Below the pieces are notes generated by a model that had not been told where the DNA came from, ran no database searches, and saw only the letters and a list, made by a program, of their open reading frames with translations. DNA of 64,000 nucleotides from Bolinopsis microptera (lineage: Eukaryota > Ctenophora > Tentaculata > Lobata > Bolinopsidae), in the NCBI RefSeq assembly GCF_026151205.1, contig NC_087072.1, forward strand, positions 24,703,799 through 24,767,798, read 5' to 3'. Within the stretch, counting starts at the first letter, position 1; each line of letters begins with the position of its first letter. Of the stretch, positions 1 to 10,100 are shown one piece after another. The position numbers were made by a program, and so were the translations under genes.

Positions 1-1029
1 AGTATTAATACAACAGCATGGTCCGGGGCGTCCCACCCTGCATTGAGGTCGGCTTAATATTATACTTTTAAGACATTATACATTATAAATGCAACATTGC
101 TCTAACCAGAGCCCTCTCGCTCGCGCTTTCACCTAACCATGTGCTTTCGCGCCACTTCGGGCGCGCTTGTTTCACAAGTCAAGAAAAGCACCTATCCACG
201 AACCCCGATGGGAAGGTTCGTGCGCGCGTGAGCAGTGCTGACAACAGCGTCTATGTAGCGCAGGTAGTCTTGGCACTTCTCCCTCCAGTATGCAGTAACC
301 ACTTTTCAGGTTTCTATAGTGCATAGTGACAGTGTATAGGGGTTAATTAGGTATAAACTACAGTACAGCTGTACTTACACCTACAATCACAAGCATGCAA
401 GCTCACCTGGTCCAATGAGCGGGAAACATAGGACAAGGTCTGGTGACGTCATAGTCACGTGACCTCATGGCTCATAATCACGTGACCTAAGACCCAATCA
501 ATGATCAATTAGGTTCGGGCATGGTGAGCCCCCTGTCACCCGATCTTAAGGTGACGTACGACATCTCGTTTACGCAATAAATGTCTGAAAAGCTACACAC
601 GTCGCATATGAGGACAAAAGTGCGAGTAATTTTGGCACCACTGTAGAGTGGTGCCAAAATCGTTGGGTGGGTTGATGGCTAGAGCCCTTTTTACCGCCGT
701 GAGGCGGGCGCGCTACTGCAAGCGCAAGGGCTCTGGATAGAGCAACTCGCGCTCGCAGTAGTGCGCGACCGCCGAAGGCGTATACACATGGCTATGTGAA
801 CTATAGTCCATCAACAATGAAAAATATTTTACAATTCAAAATTCCAATTGCATTCATAAGTAGGTACAAAACAACGTTTAATTTTTATAATTATATTTAC
901 TTAGTAATAGGTAGAAATACAAATATTTTCACCCCAAGTTAAAAATATAAATACTTTATTTTAAAAACACTATCAAATAAGTTGATCGATCAGTTACGTG
1001 TGTCATTACGACGACATCGTTATATCAAG
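1..1029. other. Non-coding flank with GC-richer hairpin segments
   Basis: I see no convincing gene here. The stretch alternates AT-rich sequence with GC-rich blocks near 110-180 and 680-790. Around 440-500 there are two CACGTGA/TCACGTGA-type palindromes. The block 681-768 carries nested inverted repeats: AGAGCCCTT at 681 pairs with AAGGGCTCT near 726, and GCGCTACTGC near 710 pairs with GCAGTAGTGCGC near 756. The open frame at 141-326 has no recognisable domain and looks like chance. The clustering of short palindromes suggests the remains of a fold-back type repeat. Confidence 0.5.
629..660. repeat. Perfect 14-bp stem-loop
   Basis: Arms 629-642 (ATTTTGGCACCACT) and 647-660 are exact reverse complements around a 4-base loop, GTAG. 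It sits next to the nested GC-rich inverted repeats at 681-768. It could be a terminal or subterminal part of a degraded DNA element; nothing in the sequence shows that it is transcribed. Confidence 0.8.
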
Positions 1030-1376
1030 TCAAAATATTCCCCAAAATATTTTAAAGATTATTCTTTAAAGATTTATTTTTTAAAGATTAATTTTTTAAA
1101 TCGTCTTTAAATTAGTTCAAGGGGGCTATATTTATGAGTCGCATTTGAACTTGATTTCTCTTGGAGAATTTCTCTTTAGACTCTTAACTTGCGAACAAAT
1201 TGAAGCAAATTTTATTACAGAACTGAAGAAGACGTTGTTACGTGGAATGATTATTTCAATTCAATAAAGTTTCTAGCCTAAAGTTTGCTGCTTCAATTTG
1301 TTCGCAAGTTAAGAGTCTAAAGAGAAATTCTCCAAGAGAAATCAAGTCTTTAAATTATTTTTGGGAATATTTAAGT
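1030..1376. repeat. Large inverted repeat (palindromic element) with 58-bp perfect core arms
   Basis: Arms 1149-1207 and 1289-1347 are exact reverse complements (59 pairs by eye) separated by about 81 bp. Outside them the symmetry continues imperfectly: AAATATTCCCCAAAATATTT near 1033 mirrors ATTATTTTTGGGAATATTT near 1358, and several TTTAAAGA blocks lie between. The whole looks like a small non-autonomous fold-back/MITE-like element lying just before the first LINE. I could not define a target duplication. The exact pairing of the core implies a young or gene-converted palindrome. Confidence 0.8.
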
Positions 1377-1511
1377 AGTTGCCTCGATCGAATTTATATT
1401 TTGTAATTTATTCTGGAATGATCACCGACCTAGCGTGGTTTAAATATGGCTTCCATGCAAAACATTTTGTAGTTTTAAACTAATTACAACACTACAAATC
1501 TATTACATTTA

Positions 1512-4500
1512 TTGAGGTACCCTATGTCCAATGATCCTATGTACAATCCTATGTCCAATGATCCTATGTCGCCCAACATGGCCTCCACAAATCCTCATAA
1601 TCAGAAAGTATTAAACTCAACCAATACTATTAAACCTCAAGCCTCCTCTTCGAGATATGACTTTCGCCACATCAGAACAGAGAAACCTTTGTCAATTAAA
1701 TCTCAACTCCTAGTAGTAGACTTAGAAAAAGTATCAGAAACATATCATTCAGTGAAAGTAGAAGCTCCTAATATTCATAGCCCTGTTGAGGCACCAATCA
1801 GAAAAGGAATCGACAACGATGATATTTCCCCTCTTGTTTTATATCCATGTGGTAAATGCTCTCAAGACGTCACTGGCTTCGAGTGTGTTAATTGCGATGG
1901 TCCATGTGGTAAATGGTATCATACCAAGTGCTGTATGCACAGAAAAACTTTTGAAAAACTTGGGCAACACACAGAAATAATGTGGGTATGTAAGAATTGC
2001 AAGGCCTTAGAGAAGAAACCGGTTAAATCTGTTAAAGTTATCAAATGGGGTAAGCACGCTTCTTTAAGTGAGATCTCGAATGCTGCTGATTTTGCCTACA
2101 GTGAAATTTTGAAATGGACAAAGAACATGTTCCTAGTGCCGCGGGGTAAAGTAGGCAATGCCTTCATTCATGAATTAAGCAGGTTAATCAACCTATTTAA
2201 TGACAGGACAGAATGGGAGAGTGTGGCCTTAAAATTATTATTTATCTTCATTCCAATGATGCTACAAAAACCATCGAAAAACTCACGGGCAAAGGATCAC
2301 ACTATATATCTTGATAAAAGGCTGAATTTGTGGAAATCTGGTGACTTAACTGCTATAATCAGTGAAGAGCGTGAGATTCAGAACCGACTTGAAGAGGCAC
2401 GTAAAGCCCAGGAGAGATCCCTTGCCACCAGGTTTGCACAGCTTATGATCCACGGCAAAGTATCAGCAGCAACCAGGCTCATCAACCGACAAAGTGGAGG
2501 ACTGTTGGATGTTGATGAAATGGTCATTGAACAACTAAAGGAAAAGCACCCCTCTGCTAAGTCTGCAACAGATGAAATTCTGATCACAGGTGATAAAGCA
2601 GCAGTTGAAGAAGTTATATTTGAAGTCATTGACTCAAAATTAGTGAAAAAGGCTGCTAAGCTGACATCAGGCTCAGGTGGCCCAACGCTTGTAGACTCTG
2701 AGTGCTGGCAACACATCTTATGCTGTTGTGCTTTTAGAAATTCCCAGGATCTTCTCGCTGAAGCAATTGCCAGATTAGCCAGGCGCATATGTACTCAAGA
2801 TGTTAATTTCCAATCAATAGCAGTGCTTACAGCTGGTAGACTGGTTCCCCTAGATAAATGTCCAGGCCTTAGGCCAATTGGTATTGGTGAGATCTTGAGA
2901 CGGATTATTGGGAAGTGTGTGATGATGGTGTTAAAGAAAGATGTTCAGAAGGATGCAGGACCACTTCAAACATGTGCAGGTCACGAAGGGGGAATTGAAG
3001 CAGCAATACACGCTATGGCAGAGGTTCATGATAACAAGGACACGGAAGCCATTTTGCTAGACGATGCTTCCAACGCATTCAACGCTCTCAACAGGACCGC
3101 TGCTACCAACAACATGCAGTACGTTTGCCCACCACTTGCTAAATACTTTGAGAACACCTACAGGGAACCAACAGACCTCTATGTAGCTAATAGCAAGGGA
3201 GTGATCATCAAGAGCAGTGAAGGTTTCACTCAAGGAGACAATATTGCCACTGGTGGATATGCTCTTAGCACCAAGCCACTTATTGACCGCCTGCGAAATA
3301 TTATCAAGCAAGTGTGGTTTGCAGATGATAGTGCTGCTGGTGGGAAATTGGAAGCAGTGTATAAGTGATGGAAGGAGTTGCTCCAAGTAGGACCCAAGTA
3401 TGGGTATTTTCCTAATCCATCTAAGAGCATTCTAGTAGTAAAGGACCCTCAGATGATTGACCAGGCCAAGGCACTGTTTGGAGAGTTCAATATGCAAATA
3501 ACATCAGGTAACAATGAAACAAGAAATTTTAATGAAACAAGAAATTTAATTTTAGCACATTTTTACAGAATAAAAAGATGTAAAACAATTCATAAAATAT
3601 AATGCCCATTTGGTGTATGACTTTTTGTCCTGACTGCTAGTTTGGTTTATGAAGGACAGGTAACTAACGGGGCAAGGAATGCGCGTGCCTGGAAGCTTTT
3701 GCACACACCGAAACGCTAGTTCAGTTAAGTTTTTAGAGACAAGGCTCAGATTAGGACTAGAAGAAAAATTGTTAGCAGACATTAGAGGTTCTGTTTATAA
3801 TTGTTACTATAGGGTGCAGTCTTGTTGTGACAAAAAGTCTACACTAAAACATGATTTAGTTTATATTTAGGATATAAAATGCAGCTTCAAGTTGGATATT
3901 GGAGAGCTGGTGAAGGATTATGGCCTTTGTATCAATTGTTATAATAAGCTATAAATATCTTAAACTATACAGTGCTAATTAAAAATTTCTTTAACCTTCA
4001 TTCTCAAATTAGATTTTTAAAATTCAAAAATAAATATACAATGATTTTATTAAAAATTTCTCACACATACTTTACTCACAGGACAAGACTTGGAAAACAG
4101 TGGCCTAGCGTAATTTTAATTGAGATGTGTGTGACCAGCCAGTTATGTTTGGACAATAACATTTGTGCAGTCAAAATCTTTGACGGTCCAATCAAGCAGG
4201 GCATGATTATGTTGATTAGCTAATAGCGCACGTTTTAACTTACCTCGCAAGCACAACAGGCATCTTGGAGCAGTACTTGGCAATACAGGTGCCAAAGATC
4301 AGTACATTACCGATAAGGTTCAAGGGTGGTGTGACGACATCAAGATGCTAGCTGATATTGCAGAATCTGAACCCCAAGCAACCTACTCAGCCTACATCGC
4401 TGGCATCCAACACAGATGGAAGTTTGTTCAAAGGACTGTGCCCCACATCTCTGAAGCCATGGAGCCGCTAGAACATGAGATAAGACAAAAGCTCCTGCCA

Positions 4501-5591
4501 AAGATGCTGGGAGGGAGATCTCAGACTTAGAAAGAGACGTGTTAAGTCTACCAATAAGATTGGGAGGATTGGGCATTGGTAAACCCCACGAAGAATGCCA
4601 CTCTGAGTATACAGCCTCCAAGCTACTCACCACTGAGCTAACAAAAGCAATAGTGGACCAACAGGAAGTTTACACTGCATCCAGTAACCTCACCAAATCG
4701 GGGAAAGAAATGATCAAAACATTGAAGAATTCCGAGCTCCAAGCCAAGTTTATTGCTATAGCTGAAAGATGTGGCACCTCCTCTAAGAGAGCATTACTAG
4801 CAGCAAGAGAAAAGGGAGCGTCCAGTTGGCTTAACACATTGCCACTTCAGCAGTATGGCTACACTCTGAACAAAGAGGAGTTTCGAGACAGTGTCTGCTT
4901 ACGCTACAGTTGGTGGATACCAAACACTCCCATCACCTGTGGATGTGGGAAAACAAGTGATCTTGACCACCTTCTCACCTGTAAGCTAGGGGGCTACGTG
5001 ATAATGACCCACAACAACATCAGAGACACAATGGCAAATCTCCTTCGTGAGGTATGTCATGATGTAAAATTTGAACCCCAGCTACAGAAGGTAAATGAGG
5101 GTGACTGCCTCAACCCCAAGACTATAACAGGTGACCAAGTTCGGCTTGATGTATCTGCTAGAGGAGTTTGGACTCCATTTGATAAGACCTTTCTTGACAT
5201 AAGGGTTTCACACCCCAATTGCTTATCAAACAGGACAAAAACTCTTCAAGAAGTATACGAAGAGAACGAGAAGGAGAAGAAGGACGAGTACTTGGAGAGA
5301 GTGTTGAATGTGAAGAAGGCTACCTTCACCCCGGCTGTATTCCTCACATCTGAAGGAATGTCTAAAGAGTGTAAGCAGTTCGTCAACAGAGTAGCAGACC
5401 TCATTGCAAGAAAAAGGAAGGAAAGGTACTGCGATGTAGTAAGACACGTGAGAACTAGGATAAGATTTGCAATGTTGAGAACAACTCTTATTGCTCTACG
5501 AGGGTACCGAGGAAAGAAGGTGGACACCAAACGTGAGATTCAGCTATCAGAAGTTTCATACAACCTCATCCCTGCCCCTATAATGGAGTAG
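1512..5591 (+). mobile_element. Decayed non-LTR retrotransposon, PHD - RT - restriction-like endonuclease type
   Basis: The first block (1512-3365) has a PHD-type zinc finger at about residues 112-162 (CGKC, CVNC, C..WYHTKC, WVCKNC). It is followed by a reverse transcriptase with LRPIGIGE, an Asp-containing DDASNAFNAL block, EGFTQGDN and the catalytic WFADDSAAGG. After an insert, the C-terminal block (4249-5591) has a CGCG..DHLLTC zinc knuckle and a restriction-like endonuclease core, RLDVSARGVW..DKTFLDIRV. This order fits the early-branching RLE-encoding non-LTR clades (R2/NeSL/Utopia-like); the exact clade is uncertain. It is a dead copy: a TGA at 3366-3368 replaces a Trp codon in a WWKEL-type motif, a 739-bp insert splits the frame, and a frameshift lies near 4505-4512. 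Its 3' flank contains two copies of TTGTGCTCTGCCAATTGCA around 5642 and 5676. The start chosen is the first in-frame Met; the true 5' end is not visible. Confidence 0.85.
3509..4247. mobile_element. 739-bp insert inside the first LINE, family unknown
   Basis: The LINE reading frame runs ...FGEFNMQITSG up to about 3508 and resumes as KHNRHLGAVLGN at 4249. The bases between have no homology to the element and are AT-rich. The left edge has a tandem 17-bp repeat (AATGAAACAAGAAATTT twice, about 3513-3547). The outer edges are TAACAATG... and ...CTTACCTCG, with at most a 4-6 bp inverted similarity (GGTAA). I see no clear target duplication. It does not fit a GT-AG intron, because removing a GT-AG interval would not restore the frame. 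It is most likely a small non-autonomous DNA element. Confidence 0.55.
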
Positions 5592-6927
5592 ATCATGTGT
5601 TTTGTTAAAATGCTTTTGAAAAAATTATTGGTAGCAATGAATTGTGCTCTGCCAATTGCAACACTTAAAATTTTATTGTGCTCTGCCAATTGCATCACTT
5701 GATTTAATTGAATGTATATATACTGTTTGACACACTTTTCACCCTTTTGTAGCCTCTCTATAGCGAATGACAGCGAGAATATTATATGAAAGATCCACAG
5801 GTATTCCGCAGTTGATTTTGTTAGTTTTGAGTTATTATTTTGACCCACTTGGTGGTTGAAGTTTGGAGTCTAAAATCGATTTACGATTTTTCAGTAAATT
5901 TTATATTTTCTTATGCAATTCTAAAGGCAATTTCAAACGGCACATTATTTGTTATGTAATTTGTTATGTCTTGTCTAGCTCTAGGAGGAGACTGGGGCCA
6001 TGCCAGGGGTTCGAAAAATCTTTGCCTGGTGTAATTTCTACACAATAGCTATGTGTAGAGTGACTTATGGAGGGGAGAGGGGTATGAAAGGGCAAAAAAC
6101 GGCTTATGTGATATCAAATATGTGAATGATCCTTACTTTAATCGTGATTGCGCACATATACATGCCACAATTTATTTTTGTCCTTGATTGTAACTTGAAG
6201 TTACGCAAAAGATTCCGTTTTAGTGACAGTTCTAGTTTTAGTCCCCGTCCGCGTCCTGGCATTTATTGTATCACCAGTCCTGGTCCATGCCATCTCGTCC
6301 AAAAAGTAGTTCTGCTTTTACCTTGATTGCTCTTGTAATTGTGTACAGTATATACACTGAGAGGCAAAACTGGGCACAGGTTTCTTACAAACGTAAATGC
6401 CCATAATCACTACAATATAGGATGACAAGAAATGTGATGCTATTATGCCACAACATAAATTCTATTTTAGATTATTATAATAAATTGATTTAAATAAACA
6501 CATAATATCCATTACTCAAGTCGAGCATCTTGGACTGAAAGACGTATCCTTCAACCTCATCCCTCAGAAGACGAGCTTTGAGATCTCCTACATTTTTTAT
6601 GTAAAATGTAAATTTTGTAGATATGTTACTGTAGTTTTTATTATGTATAAAGTTTTACTGATGAAATGATCCCAGGGGGGACTCCCAACCCATCGCTTTG
6701 GTGTGTAGTTGATGCACCTTTCACAAGCAAGAGCCACTTTAGTCCACTAGCTGTGAGGTGTCTCAGCTACATGGGTTGGGAATTCCCCCTTTTTTCTTTT
6801 TTTCTCGAGCAGTGATGACAGGATATTATATACAATATAAATATGGCTACTTCTGCAGTCAAGACTTATTAATGAATAGCTTAGGAATGAAACGATGAGA
6901 AGATCTAAATAATCTTAAAAGATCAAG
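5592..6927. other. Intergenic DNA between LINE and SYCP2 start
   Basis: This holds the 3' flank of the LINE (two copies of a ~35-bp repeat near 5636-5700) and then AT-rich sequence without a convincing coding frame. The short open frames at 5863-6326 have no recognisable domain. The last 250 bp contain a strong inverted repeat (6675-6789) and lie directly upstream of the proposed SYCP2 start codon, so the promoter should be here. I recognise no specific promoter motif. Confidence 0.5.
6675..6789. repeat. 19-bp inverted repeat upstream of SYCP2
   Basis: GGGGGGACTCCCAACCCAT at 6675-6693 is nearly the reverse complement of ATGGGTTGGGAATTCCCCC at 6771-6789 (one or two mismatches), with a 77-base loop. 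It ends about 140 bp before the proposed ATG at 6928. It may be a small MITE-like insertion or part of the 5' regulatory region; the sequence does not decide between these. Confidence 0.65.
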
Positions 6928-7152
6928 ATGTCTGATAAAGAGGTAGGATACATCACTATTTTGACTTATATAACTTATTTATTCCTTTTTTGTATATGTT
7001 AGTTTATGACATGTCCAGGGACCTGGGCAACTTCTTATTTTTTAAATGAAGTTGTAGTTAATAATTTATTAATTTTGGTGGTAAGATATTTATATTTTTC
7101 CATATAGTGTTTTGATACTTTGTAGACATGTGTGATGATGTTATGTCATAAT

Positions 7153-7188
<36 letters not shown>

Positions 7189-10100
7189 GCCAGAATGATA
7201 GAATATCTTCTTGGAATTCATTTTCAATTTCAGCTGTACAGTCTACTGTGCAATTATAAAAGTGGCGCACACCCTGGAAAATTGAGCAGATATCTGAAAA
7301 AAAAGAATCTTGTCCAAACAGATCGTTGCATGAAACAGATATTTAAGCTTATCATTCAGGTTTGATTTTGATTCAGCTGGGAATATGGGAGGGGAATGAA
7401 TTGTTGAAATTAATCGGTTTATTTTAGTTGCTAAGTTGCACAATTTTATATAAATGGTGATTGGGTTTGATCAAGAATTGTTATTTATTAATTGTAACTA
7501 AAATTGATCTAAACTATCAGACAAGCAAACTGTCAGATGGAGTCGCAGTAACACAACTCATGTCATTATTGGCTACAATCCTCGCTCATGATAATTATGG
7601 AGTTACAGATGAAAAAACGTTCAGCTCATTAAAAAATCTTCACATTCATTTGTCAGCTATCAAAAAGAACCATCACATCAACAGTATATACCATACTTAT
7701 CTTGAGCTGATCATCGTAAGTGTGTTGAATTTTAAGTTGAATTTTAAGTTAATGTTCAATCCCAATATTTTTTTTTTTTTTTTTTTTGGTCGAGGGCGCT
7801 CACTCTACCTCCCCGTATTAGCAAGGAGGCTACGTCCGCCTTGTGGCTAACGTCTGATGGAGCTCCTTTGGACTGCAGGCTTTGTACCTTTTGCTCTGCT
7901 TGGCATGGGGTTCGCAGAGCCCGGTACGTCCAAAAGACATAACATAGTTATGACCCGGTGGATCGGCGATGACCCTAAGGTTATCTGCCATAATGATCCG
8001 TCATCGAGAGACTCCATAGAACCCGTCTGGAGTCAGGTGTCGAAACACCCTCCCGGAAAAGGTAGTGCGTTACTTCGAGGAACTACCACCGCATTATGCT
8101 AGCGGGCCTGCCCTGGTGATCCTCGAGGTTGTGTCGTGCTTTTAGTATTTTGGAGGATCGAGTTGAGATGATATTAAACTCGAACCCTGGTGTGATGATC
8201 CTTTGGTTTATCTTTGGTGTATTAAACTTTTGACGTCCCTTTGTTTCAGATTGTTTTGTTATGCTGCGCGCGGCTGTCTCGCGCTCTCGTGGAGTGCTGA
8301 TTTTGGTCCTTTCTATACTGGTTTGTCTGTGCGCTTTCCAGATTCTTCCTGTTGTAGAGCGCTCGCTTTGGAGTTTTAGTAATATTCCGTGGTTTAACAT
8401 GGTTTTGCGGCTGGTTCAATTTGTCATTTTTCCATGACTGGATGGGTTATTTTTGTCCACTTTCCGTGGCGGAGTAGAGAGTGCCAGTCTCTGTGATTGA
8501 ACTGCTGATGTGATTGAGTGAGTGAGATGCTGCATTGCTACTGGCTGACTCGCCAGCAGCAATGCAGGTCCAAGAAGAAAGAAGGAGAGACACTGTCCGT
8601 TCTCTGGGTGTGCCACCACCGACAGTGCTCCCACTTCTGTGGGGCTGAGGGTGTTGGCTCCAAGAACCAGCCTTGAGCGTACAGTGCCTGACCCCCTCTA
8701 TGGTTAACTTGAGAATAATAGGACTATGCCATTCTCCAGGCCAATCCGTTCAGTAACCAGCTGACCCAGCACCACCTCTGATGGAAGATGTGGTTCGGAT
8801 TGGACTTCGCTAGGATTTGTCAGTTTTTCTGTAGACACTAATGCTCCCTCGAGGAAAGAGACATGAGCCCCGGCGAAGCTGACCAAAAACGTGACAAGGA
8901 TTCTCACCCTATAATCCCAATATTTGATGACGATTATAATTATATTTTTCAAAAATAGTTTAGGTGCCTTTGAAATGATTTTTTACACAGTTCTTGATAC
9001 AGTAATACAGTAATACCCCGATTTACCGCGAAGTTTGGGAGAAAAGAAATGATTTTTTACACAGTCCTTGGTACATAATACACAACAGTCTTAAATTTAT
9101 ACATCTTCTAAGTTGAGATCGTGACTTTACTATTCCATATCTCAATTTTATTACTGTCGCTAAACTGAACATTTTCAGGAGATTCTGAGTGCAAGCATAA
9201 AACGTAAGTTGACACAAATTGAATCATATGGATCGTGCATTGTGTCTATAAGAAAGGCTAGCTACTAGAGCTTTTCTCCAACTGTAAAAATTCTTTCCAA
9301 CTCACAATTTCTGTACCATAAAATCATTGAACTTATGTCCCAGGTGAGATTCCAGTGTCAACCCTATTTGCTCCAGTTCTCTTTGATATTGCTGTTAACT
9401 TGAATGGGATATTTCCATACGATATTCAGATGGAGGTATTGACATCATATTGTTTTTTATAATTATAGCCCATTATCATGTTTTCAAGCTTGTAATAATA
9501 TACAGTAGTATTATAAGCATTCCCATAAACGTAGGAATGCTTCTTATTTCAAATATACGCAAATATACCTTCTCAGTCTCTCGCCGTTCTATTCAATATC
9601 TGTTTAGGCTGCAAAGACCCTGAACGTTATACTTGAAGAACCAGGCGGTGAATCAGTGCACAAGTCTCTTACAGAACTTTCAGAGGTCAAGGCTAAGTGG
9701 TGAGTCCCCATGGCCATAAGACATATGTTATATTATATAATACAGACTACAGATAATGACTAATCATAATATTGGTAGATTATTGTTCAGTTTTCGTTAT
9801 TAATCATAGCTTTCTGCAGGTTAAATCTGGGTGACACTGTAAAAGCTAGCGGAGATTATGAACTTCAAGTTCTCTTGATGGAGCTTCTTTTTAGACTTAA
9901 AAGCCATTCGTTGAGAAAACAGCATTTAGATGATCTGTTTCCCGACGACCATATAATGCAAGAAAACTTTTTACGTATCAAAGATGCCACTTTTGAAAAA
10001 GATTGCAGGATTTTCCTAAATACAGTCAACGATGGCAAGGAACAGCGAATGTATTCAGACAATTATTTTACAAACTTACTTGGTTTTAAAAGTCATCGGT

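Noticed and set aside
3509-4247. A spliceosomal intron in the first LINE
   Set aside because: GGTAACA resembles a donor, but no AG placement restores the frame and there is no pyrimidine tract, so an inserted element fits better.
7857-8102. Plus-strand 81-codon frame
   Set aside because: It lies in the antisense strand of the poly-A retro-insertion and has no family resemblance.
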